NCBI GenBank assembly: GCA_039621445.1
Contig: CP154956.1
Location: 43,486,437 to 43,550,436, forward strand
DNA from: Euglena gracilis
Taxonomy: Eukaryota > Euglenida > Euglenophyceae > Euglenales
Length of the DNA stretch: 64,000 nt
Reading direction: 5' to 3'
This document shows positions 43,166-52,184 of this stretch, in pieces; the first letter of the stretch is position 1; every line of letters starts with the position of its first letter. Below the pieces are notes generated by a model. It searched no databases. It was not told the DNA's origin and saw nothing but the letters and a program-made list of their open reading frames with translations. The position numbers and the translations under genes are program-made.

Positions 43166-45965
43166 TTACAGACAATACGGCTGGTGTATGGTGTTGGTTA
43201 CGTCTGGATCTGTGTCGTTGCCTGCATACCGTCCCCAGATTACTTGTCGCGCGATCTCTCGCGCAACAGTTATTGATAGAAGTTGCCATGTGTCGGCTTC
43301 AGTTTTGCGTTTTGACCATGCATCTTGTTGACCGAGGAGAAGCTTCATCAGTGTTGACATTAAGGTTAGCGCTTCTTGGCCTAAGCCGCCATAGCAGTCA
43401 ACAACAAATGGAACGCAGGTCCATCCCATCCTCCCACAGGTGGCGTCATATTTTGAATGTTTTTCCTTCTCTTGGCGTTCATACCATTCAGTTAGTTCAG
43501 CTGCGTCACGCAACGGTCTGTACGGTGCTGCTGTGTGTCTCACTGTGATATCCACTGCTCCAGGACCATTGGCGTCAAGTCTGCTGATGAGCACATCGCC
43601 CGGGCGTGTTCTCTCTGGACCTCCTTGTTCTTTTTTTGCTGTAAACCCAGCATCATGTGCCAGTTGGAACACAAAGTCCTGGATTGCACCATGTCGCCGC
43701 GTGATGCCATTTGAGCTGCAGCATACAAGGTGATTACCCAGGTTGTCCATTGGCTTGGTGCAGCGTGGGCACGTTGATCCCGTTGGTGGGCAAACTGGTG
43801 CTCCCAGTGACCACTTTAGAAATCCTTTGAATTCGGCAGAAGCAACCAATGTTTTCAGTCCAGAGGATGGTGTGACAGAAGCCCAGGCCATTGCGTGGGG
43901 CCGCTGTTGGCTTGCGAACCGGACGGCGTCTTGACCGTGAAGGTTGGAGGATACTACCTTTTGTCGTTGTTTCGCAAAGCATTCACCCCACCACTTCTGT
44001 TGAATATGAGGGCTTTGGGCTTCGTTCAAGAGTGATACATCCGCGGCCCATGTTTGCGTTGGGGGAGTTCCTTCGAGGATGGAGTTGGCAGAGGACAGGC
44101 ACTCCGCAGTGTCTTTCGGTACTCCTCGGTCTGCCAGGCCCAAGGTGCGTCTGCCATTGCTGACAAACGTCACAATGCCGGATATACGTGTTGGGAGACG
44201 TTCCCGTGATGGGTCCCGAATTCCGAGTCCGCCATGACGCACAGGTAGGGTGGCCTGAGCCCATTGGTTGTCATCGATGGGGGATCCAACAATGTTGCTC
44301 ATTGTGTTCCTGATTTCTTTGGTCAACAAAGCACATGCGTCATTTGCCTGCCCCAGTTCTGTTGCACGCATGAGGTCATTAACTTTGCATGCATCTAGGC
44401 AGGTTCGTAAGAGGCAGAACTGAATATGGGCCTGCGGCAGGTTCAAAAGGGCCCCGCAAGCTTTCTGCACACCTGTTGCACGTTCAGCCCACACTTCCCC
44501 CGCAAAGCCTCCGCTTTGTGGATAGCATACCGGGATTCCCAGGGCCCGTATACCAGAGTCGGGGGAGTAGTTCACGATTGGGACTGCACGGAGTGGGCTG
44601 TTTTGCGGCATTTCAACACGATTGGCTTCTGTTGCTGCAGGCCCCCACAGGCGGCATTTTTTTGCGTTGAGGTGTATGCCTAGTAGCGTCCCCTGTCGTT
44701 GAATTTCTGTAATTGCTGCATGTAATTGTGGCAGGGTTCCCAGGATGTGTCCATCATCCAAATACCACAATTGGAGTGGCACCACGTCTTGCAAGGACTC
44801 AACGAGAGATTGCAACGCCAAGGCGAATCCGGCTGGGCCACAAGGGTCCCCTTGTTGTACGCCAGAGGCACTCCGAAGGTGTGATGACCCACAAAAGAGC
44901 GGGCTGTGTTCGGCGTAGTAACTCTCGAACCAAACGTACGCCTCCGGGCAGCGTTTAGCCACTTCAGCAAGGACTGTCTTTCTTTTTACGCAATTAAAAG
45001 CATTGCTGAAATCTACCTGTAACAAAGCCCAGGTGCTGTCCTGTTGCATGTGCAGGTGATTTACTTCTTGCTGCAGTCCCATAGCAATGAGTTCACATGC
45101 CCCCTGGACCCCTACACCGCATTGTAGTGGCTGCAGTTCTTTAAGGCGGTCCCTGATTTTGGGGTGCCTCATCAAATATTTGCCCACCAATCGGCGCAGG
45201 CATTCCCCAGCTGCAATTGGTCGCGTGCCATCTTTCTTTGGGTCAGGAATGGGGTTGGCATGGCCAAGCTCATCAAGGTTTTCGCTTGGATTGCAGGGTT
45301 TTCAAAGAGGAGTCAAACGGGCACCAGTGAAAATCCATGCCACTGAGTTGTGAATTCCGTTTGTCAAACATGTTCGGATGAATTGGTCCAAAATTGTGAG
45401 GAGTTGTTCAGATTGTGTCCCCAGGGGATCAGAGAGCATGTCTTTGAGATGATCTGGACGAAGTCCAGACGGTCCTGGTGAGGACTCCTTCGGGAAAGAC
45501 ATGACTGCTTTCCGTATTTCAATTAGGCGTTCCCTGGTTGCATCTTCACTGAGATCGAATTCGAGGCGAGGGAAGTCCGGAGGCAGATTTTGCCTTCCAG
45601 GTTGGGGTTCAGGAGGGTGCAAGGCCGCCAACCGTTCCAACATTAGCGGGTCATCCGCATCTTGGATTCCATCAGAAGTCAGCATGCGGCAGGCTTTACT
45701 GACCGCCCCATGGCTGACAAGGCTTTGAACACGGTTGCACAATCTTTCTTGGCTTTCTGCATCGAATTTTTTTGTCTGACTTCGTGTTCTCTTCTTTGGG
45801 TTTTGTGCATCGCGAATTTGGCGAGTCTCATCCCACGAATCTTCTGTGCACCGGTTGAGGTAGGCATTGGCTCTCTCAGTAATTTTCCGTCCAACTGCAG
45901 CCCAATGGCTTTTCCCGCTCCGCTTCAATGGAGCAAGCACAGCTTTTGGGAAGCACCAAAGTGCG
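43166..45965 (-). pseudogene. Non-LTR retrotransposon RT with restriction-like endonuclease
   Basis: Read leftward from about 45965 it has SPGPSGLRPDHL (pre-RT block), an in-frame TGA at 45302-45304 after ARLTPL, then PKKDGTRPIAAGECLRRLVG, LLQVDFSNAFN (motif A), GVQQGDPCGPAGFALALQ (motif B), and LWYLDDG (motif C; DD at 44751-44756). The C-terminus carries C-x2-C-x9-H-x2-C (CPRC...HLVC) and then RPGDVLI with AVDITVRH and EKHSKYD, the arrangement of the restriction-like endonuclease of R2/CRE-type elements. Apart from the TGA the frame is open. The 5' end is cut by the CCAGCC-type repeat at 46015, so ORF1 and promoter are lost. It is the same family as 50385-55167. Confidence 0.85.
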
Positions 45966-46014
45966 TGTAGGGTCTCCCATCCTGGCTTGGACACAAAGGA
46001 GCTGGGGTCCCCAC

Positions 46015-46137
46015 GGCCAGCCAGACACCAGCCAGACCTCCTCCTCCTCTTTTTTTCACCAGCCACCAGCCAGACCTCCTCCTCCTCTTTTCTCCCAGCC
46101 ACCAGCCGCGGCTAGCCGTGGCTGGCCGCGGCTGGGC
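46015..46137 (+). repeat. CCAGCCAGACCTCCTCCTCC dispersed repeat, copy 2
   Basis: A shortened, diverged copy of the repeat at 36932-37112 and 55650-55830, starting CGGCCAGCCAGACACCAGCC and ending GCGGCTAGCCGTGGCTGG. It lies exactly between the truncated 5' end of the minus-strand non-LTR element and the start of the DIRS-like fragment. Confidence 0.75.
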
Positions 46138-46346
46138 CCTCCTCTCGGACTCCGGTGAAGAATGATCCAGGAGGAAGGGACAGCGAAGGCGGAGCACAAG
46201 ACAACAGTGAGGTCCTGCTCTTCTTTCCGGCTGTTGTGTGTGTTTTGGTGTTGGTTGTGGCCTTTCTTACTGCTTTTCTTTGCCGGAGTAGGCGGATCAT
46301 AATCGTCCTTTTGGCACGGAGCTGCAACCAATTCTTCAAGCTGATC

Positions 46347-47480
46347 ATGCAATATTCGCACCTGCAAGACGAGACCGACAAAGAGGCCTTCGAAGCGGCA
46401 TGGAGCACTATCTTCTTACAAGAATCGCTCACAACAACTTTCTTGCGAGATGCTGACGCTACCGCCGTGATGGCCACGATTGGTTCCGGTCAGAAGTGGA
46501 CTGGAACCGGGTGGGATACAACCCGATGTGCTCTTGCTGTACGGAAGCTTACTGGAGTAGCTATGGTGGAGTCTACCTTACAACCGTATCTGGCGGCCTA
46601 CCTCTACAGCTTGGCACTCACAAAGAACGTCTCGATACCGTCATTGGAGCTAAGCGACAAGGCGTCGGACGTGGCCTTCAAGCTGTACGAGAAGTGGACT
46701 ACGGCGGCGACGACGACAGCGGAGATGGATCGCGACGAGGAGACGGCGCGCGCGGCGGAGGAAGCACAGGACTTCCCCTGGCAAACGGCCGAGGAGGCAC
46801 TGCCGGGGGACCTGGAGAAAATATGGACACAGGTGCAGGCTGGGGACTTACGGTTGGAAGTACGGAGCTTGCTGGAACAGATACCCACCTGGAGGACCTT
46901 GAAGGCCAAGGCGGAGGAGAACAACCACCGTCAGGACGGTAAAAGTGGGTATGACCGCACTTTGCGTGCTGTCCAGCAGAAGTTCTTGAATATACTACGT
47001 ATCTTGGCAGCGCTGCACTGCACCTTACAAGGAGCCCCTGAAGACGTATTGAGTTTGAGCCAACAACTATTCGCATATGTGACTGCCTGTGAAGGGGACA
47101 TTGTCAAGGAGAGAAAGAGGAGGAGCATCCCCCAGACCATACAGCCAGGAAATGGCCTGTTCACCCCTGACGACATCAAGATGGCCAAAGCCCAGGCGGG
47201 CATCAACAAAGAGGGTATCAAACCCCCCTTCCGGGGTGAGTTCCCCATGTGGCATTTTCCCACCCCCACAGGTGGAAAAGGGTGGAAGTTCAAGCAATGG
47301 CCAACAAATTGGCAACCGAGACCATGGCGGTCTGGCCCCAAAGGAAAAGGCAAATCCAAAGGAGGAAAATGGTTTGCCCAACACCTTGCCAGGAAGTATT
47401 GCTCCTTCCTTTTCAGATCTGAACTCATCAAGTCCCAAAAGGACATTGTGTCCTCAAGAGTTGAGCATTGTGCCACACAA
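46347..47480 (+). pseudogene. Gag-like ORF, left arm (DIRS-like)
   Basis: Likely start ATG 46347 (MQYSHLQDETDKEAF). The product is helical, with SDKASDVAFKLYEKW, an acidic/alanine stretch and IVKERKRRSIPQTIQPGNGL matching the Gag-like protein of the element at 19.7-24.4 kb. The C-terminal basic tail (GKGWKFKQW, RSGPKGKGKSKGG) may bind RNA. After the tail the frame drifts into nonsense while RT sequence continues in other frames. It is intact up to that point, but the element as a whole is truncated. Confidence 0.7.
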
Positions 47481-47499
47481 CCAACCAGCCCTGAGGGGC

Positions 47500-47916
47500 A
47501 GAAACCAAGACATCTGCAGGCTGTGGGAAGCTGCAGAATTGAGATCTGTGGAACAGATCACCGAGGTGCTGCTGCAGACAGAGGAGCACTTTCCGGGAGT
47601 GCCTCTGTTTCAGAGGCTGCAGGCCCAACTGCCATGGTGGCAGAAAGTTGCCCCCCCCCAGGGTATTGCAACTCATCACACAGGGAGTGACCCCCCCTTG
47701 GGAGTCACCCCCCTCCCTGAGCACATGCTCTATACCAAAATCAGAGATGGAAATAAAAAAGGCAAAACACATTTTACAAGACTACTTCCAGGCAGGAGCC
47801 ATAAAACCAGTTCCATGGGAAGGTACACAACACACCATCCCTTGGTTTGTAATCTCCAAAAAAGAACCCCAGGGGGGAAAACATCGTTTAATCAGCGACT
47901 GTCGCCAGCTGAACCA
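47500..47916 (+). pseudogene. Reverse transcriptase N-terminus, truncated at the fold-back junction
   Basis: VPLFQRLQAQLPWWQK (near 47600) aligns with VPLFQRLRKCLPWWQE of the other DIRS-like element. After a frame change at the C-run near 47650, AKHILQDYFQAGAIKPVPWE, IPWFVISKKEPQGG and KHRLISDCRQLNQ follow. At 47917 the RT is cut off and the sequence becomes the reverse complement of Gag. No catalytic palm motif remains. Confidence 0.75.
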
Positions 47917-48763
47917 GGGCTTTGGCCATCTTGATGTCGTCAGGGGTGAACAGGCCATTTCCTGGCTGTATGGTCTGGGGGATGCTCCTCCTCTTTCTCT
48001 CCTTGACAATGTCCCCTTCACAGGCAGTCACATATGCGAATAGTTGTTGGCTCAAACTCAATACGTCTTCAGGGGCTCCTTGTAAGGTGCAGTGCAGCGC
48101 TGCCAAGATACGTAGTATATTCAAGAACTTCTGCTGGACAGCACGCAAAGTGCGGTCATACCCACTTTTACCGTCCTGACGGTGGTTGTTCTCCTCCGCC
48201 TTGGCCTTCAAGGTCCTCCAGGTGGGTATCTGTTCCAGCAAGCTCCGTACTTCCAACCGTAAGTCCCCAGCCTGCACCTGTGTCCATATCTTCTCCAGGT
48301 CCCCCGGCAGTGCCTCCTCGGCCGTCTGCCAGGGGAAGTCCTGTGCTTCCTCCGCCGCGCGCGCCGTCTCCTCGTCGCGATCCATCTCCGCTGTCGTCGT
48401 CGTCGCCGTAGTCCACTTCTCGTACAGCTTGAAGGCCACGTCCGACGCCTTGTCGCTTAGCTCCAATGACGGTATCGAGACGTTCTTTGTGAGTGCCAAG
48501 CTGTAGAGGTAGGCCGCCAGATACGGTTGTAAGGTAGACTCCACCATAGCTACTCCAGTAAGCTTCCGTACAGCAAGAGCACATCGGGTTGTATCCCACC
48601 CGGTTCCAGTCCACTTCTGACCGGAACCAATCGTGGCCATCACGGCGGTAGCGTCAGCATCTCGCAAGAAAGTTGTTGTGAGCGATTCTTGTAAGAAGAT
48701 AGTGCTCCATGCCGCTTCGAAGGCCTCTTTGTCGGTCTCGTCTTGCAGGTGCGAATATTGCAT
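47917..48763 (-). pseudogene. Gag-like ORF, right (inverted) arm
   Basis: Reverse-complement copy of the left-arm Gag-like ORF, starting at the ATG at 48761-48763 and truncated at the junction. The only protein difference I can see in the shared part is one Ala/Thr change in the TTATTT stretch. Confidence 0.75.
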
Positions 48764-48945
48764 GATCAGCTTGAAGAATTGGTTGCAGCTCCGTGCTAAA
48801 AGGACGATTATGATCCGCCTACTCCGGCAAAGAAAAGCAGTAAGAAAGGCCACAACCAACACCAAAACACACACAACAGCCGGAAAGAAGAGCAGGACCT
48901 CACTGGGGTCTTGTGCGGAGCCGGAGCTGTCCTTTTTTTCAGTCC

Positions 48946-50384
48946 CCACCGCAGGTCGCAAAAAATATAGTAGGGCAAAATCCCAACGGCGCAACCTCGT
49001 CAATTTTTTTTTCGCTTGACAGCCACGCACAACAGGTTTAATCCCAACATAAAGGCCTAGGGATGAAGCAACGGCGAGCAGTAAAAACCACGGTAAATGA
49101 AAACAAAGGTGCCGCGCAAGACGAGACTATTTTCGATGGATTTCTTCAACATATTTTTTTTCCCTGCAGCACCACATGACTGCACCAAAAGAACCGGGAG
49201 ATGGGGGTGGCTCGACCCCCCCAGCCCACCACGGCATTTTCATCGATTTAAGGGAAACTTTTTGGCCAGAGAAATTTTTGAAATTTTTGCAAAACATACC
49301 CAAAACACGTGAAACACGTGTTGGAAAAACACCATTTTTCACAAAAAAAATAGTGCTCTGCCCCCCCCTTTCCAAAAGAATGGCACCCAAACAACTCCTT
49401 GAGAGGAGCCTGTGGCCCAAAACTTGACTAGGCACCACAGGCTTGGGCGATGCAGTCTGGCAAGCATTGTGTCAGACACGGCCGCAGTATTTTTTTGGTT
49501 TGCATATGGGGGCCATTGATAAAAATAATAATGATTAAATAATAAATGCCATAAATAAAAATAATTTGATAAAAATTATGGTGCCCCTTGTGTGAGAACT
49601 CTGTGTCTTGGGTGGTATTTTAAATACCCCAATTCCAGCCAGAGGTCCAACCTAATTTAAAAATCAGGATCCAAAGCACCAGAAAAAGGGGGTCACGGGG
49701 AACCAAACCGAAAAAATACCATAACAGGACAAAGCACAGAACCACGGGAAGAAAACAACATGCAGTGACAATTAAATCTGCACGTGGCCCATGGGGGGGC
49801 CAGGCCAGAGCCAGATGAATGTCGATAGAGGCCAATAGACCCCAAAAGCTGGGTGGGGACCACAATCGGTGGACCGATGTGGACCACAGGGACAGGCCAG
49901 GGGCCAATGCATATAAAATTACCAGCCACAGCACAACTTGATACAGTGGACTGGCACGGAAAGGTTGGCGGGCTGACAAAACTATGGCATCTGCGAGAGG
50001 TCCCAGGTGCAGAAAGGAAGGAGATGCGTCGCCTGAACCCGCGGGCTGGGACCAGGAGCCACCAGGTGGAGTACCAATATGACCAGAAGCGAACTGGTAG
50101 AAATGTAGCAGCAAACAAGACATAGGGTGAAACAAATATTTTTTAAAGTGTCACTTTGCCCAGGTCAAATGACTTCGTACTGCAGGTCTGACATTTTGTT
50201 CAGAAACCACCAAGAATGAAGAATTGCCCGGATCGCGGAAAAATTGTAGGACTATTTTCCCATCCCATCCATCATCTTTCTGAGTGTCTTTTTTTTTTCG
50301 TCTCCACACGCGCTCATGGCCTGAAAGCCCCGAGTGGGGTCCCAAGCTGAATACATCAAGGTGTGACACTCCGAGAATTTGACG
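48946..50384. other. No confident gene; 5' flank of the non-LTR element
   Basis: Contains a GTCGAC-type repeat piece (GGCTCGACCCCCC, 49210-49300) and an unusual AT-rich patch at 49516-49590 (AATAATAATGATTAAATAAT). A 171-codon minus-strand frame at 49620-50135 is strongly hydrophobic (LILVTACCFLPVVLCFVLLW-like), but I recognise no family. The region immediately before 50385 may be the non-LTR element's 5' UTR and promoter. Confidence 0.35.
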
Positions 50385-52184
50385 ATGGACGAGGGGAAAA
50401 AGTACCACGACGTCAAGAGGCGGTCCAAGAACGAAGATGAAGCCTGGGAGGCTGCCCTACGACAACGCTACGGCGACCGCTACAAGGACAAGGCCCAGAG
50501 ACAGGCCATGAGGCAGCAAGCCAAAAAGAGAAGGAGGATGGACATCGAGCAACGCCAACACGATCATGAAGAGCAGCGGGAGTATCAGCCCCGCAGCAGT
50601 GGCAGCAGACGGGAGTTTCAGCCCCGCTGCAGCTCCAGATACGAAGAACCCAAGAAGCAGGAAGATCAGACCTGCAGCCCCAGGGAGAGACAGCCCCACA
50701 GCAGCTGCAGGGAGAGACAGCCCCACAGCAGCAGAAGGGCCTATGCAGCAGAGCCCAGGCAGCGGGAGAGGCAGCCCCGCAGCCCCATGCGTCGGGATTC
50801 CCGGCCCCACAAGCATCCCAGAGCTGCAGCATCGTCATCATCACTTGCAGTCAAGAAACGGAGAAGATCTCCCAGTACATCCACAACCTCCTCAGGGTAC
50901 AGCTCAAGCCCCTCAAGAACCTCATCATCATCATCGTCAGACCCACCACCTCCCTACCAGCCTTCAAGACTGCACAAACATCATCGACATCCACCGCCAT
51001 TGCAGGCACATCAGCCGCACCCGCAACCTTTGCAGATACATCTGCTGCACCCGCTATCTTTGCAGCAGGTCCAGACCCCACAGCACAGCCATTGGCCGGC
51101 CAATCGCCGGCTTCCACAAGATTCCAATTGGCCACAGGGCCAACACCTTGTTTGGCCAGCACAGCCCCCAACATTGCAGCCCATCCCTGCAGCTCCCCCC
51201 TTCATCCCTGAGCTGCCCAGCATTCAGGAGCTGCAACGGCTGCTAAGCCTGCGGGAACACCTACGATCGGCTGGGTTTTTGCATTCAGTGCATGCCTTGG
51301 ATGCGGCCCCCCCCCCGCCCCCATCTTCCAGCCTGCCCCCTTCAGTTGCTGAGGACTCCCCCCCACCCTATGATTACATTGAAATGGGGGACGCCCCCCC
51401 ATCATCTGCCAATTTGCCCGGATCGGTGGGTGAGGAACCCCCCCCTCCTCAGAACCACACTGACCTGCGATCCCTGCCCGGGGCGGCTGAGGACCCACCC
51501 CCACCTTACGACCACACCCACCCCGAGTGCTCACAAGAAGCTTTCTCCAGCACAGTTGGAGTCTCACTGCCCTCCACTCGCATGCCCGAAGGCCGCTGCC
51601 CCCCCCCCCGTTGCTTGGTCCCCTGGAGGAAAAGCCGACACCCACAGACCGAGTACAGTTGAGCTTGCCAGCCGGACGCTGCAGCCCAGAGCACGACAGC
51701 ACACCTCAGGCAGAGGGGGGGCCGGTAACGGAAGGGTGGAATTTCGCCCCGCCCTACCGCATCTTTCGGGATCCCCCTCGGGGGCCGCCCCGTTGCTGGG
51801 ACGGCTCCCAATGGAGCATGGCCGGGGCTATGGAAGGGGGGTGGGTGCTGGAAGCCGCCGATGCCTGGCTGGGCGTAGTACCACACCCTCCCCCCACGCC
51901 CGCGGAGGGTTCGGCCGGCCAAGTTGCCCCCAGATGTCATCGGCACGGCAAAGGGCTGCCGCAACTCCCTCCTGCCGTCCCGTCGCTGCACCATTTGCAC
52001 CTCCTTTGCGGGACGGGGGTGCCTGATGACATGCGGTGACGTACAGCTGCACCCTGGACCCCCATTCGCCTGCACAACCAGAACCAGGGAGAATCTCCCC
52101 CGAACGGGCCGGGGAAGTTTACTGTCATGCGGCGACATTGAGAGCAACCCTGGACCCCAGCGAATCGCCAGGCATCGCCTGTGA
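50385..52184 (+). pseudogene. Non-LTR element ORF1: proline-rich, PPxY motifs, ending in two 2A-like motifs
   Basis: Starts at ATG 50385 (MDEGKKYHDVKRRSKNEDEA). The N-terminal third is basic and Arg/Ser/Gln-rich (nucleic-acid binding likely); the middle is Pro/His-rich. Three PPxY motifs occur (DPPPPYQPS, DSPPPYDYI, DPPPPYDHT). An 11-C run at 51599-51609 marks a frame change; the next frame reads WNFAPPYRIFRDPPRG, and near 51900 a second change restores the first frame, which reads RRCTICTSFAGRGC, then CGDVQLHPGP (52038-52061) and CGDIESNPGP (52134-52157) before TGA 52182-52184. The second is a textbook 2A (D[VI]ExNPGP); the first is a variant. 2A sequences at the junction of non-LTR proteins are known in trypanosomatid, amphioxus and sea urchin elements. 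Confidence 0.7.
52036..52157 (+). promoter_or_regulatory. Two 2A-like ribosome-skipping motifs in tandem
   Basis: TCGDVQLHPGP at 52032-52061 and SLLSCGDIESNPGP at 52116-52157 lie in the same frame, 32 codons apart. Ribosome skipping at 2A occurs between the Gly and final Pro. The second matches the active consensus DxExNPGP; the first has Gln for Glu and His for Asn and may be weak or inactive. They precede the RT-encoding frame by about 10 codons. Confidence 0.75.

Larger units (their letters stand above)
46145..48945. mobile_element. DIRS-like fragment folded into a 989-bp inverted duplication
   Basis: Arms 46205-47193 and 47917-48905 are exact-length (989 bp) reverse complements with only a handful of substitutions (I noted four). 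Each arm holds the element's terminal sequence and Gag-like ORF. The 723-bp spacer continues the left copy into the RT N-terminus and stops abruptly after ISDCRQLNQ, where the inverted arm begins. The rest of the element (RT palm, RNase H, recombinase) is absent. Outside the arms the flanks differ (46145-46204 against 48906-48945), though both resemble DIRS-like ends. Confidence 0.85.

Noticed and set aside
49620-50135. Hydrophobic 171-residue membrane protein on the minus strand
   Set aside because: No recognised family, overlapping alternative frames, no splice or promoter support.
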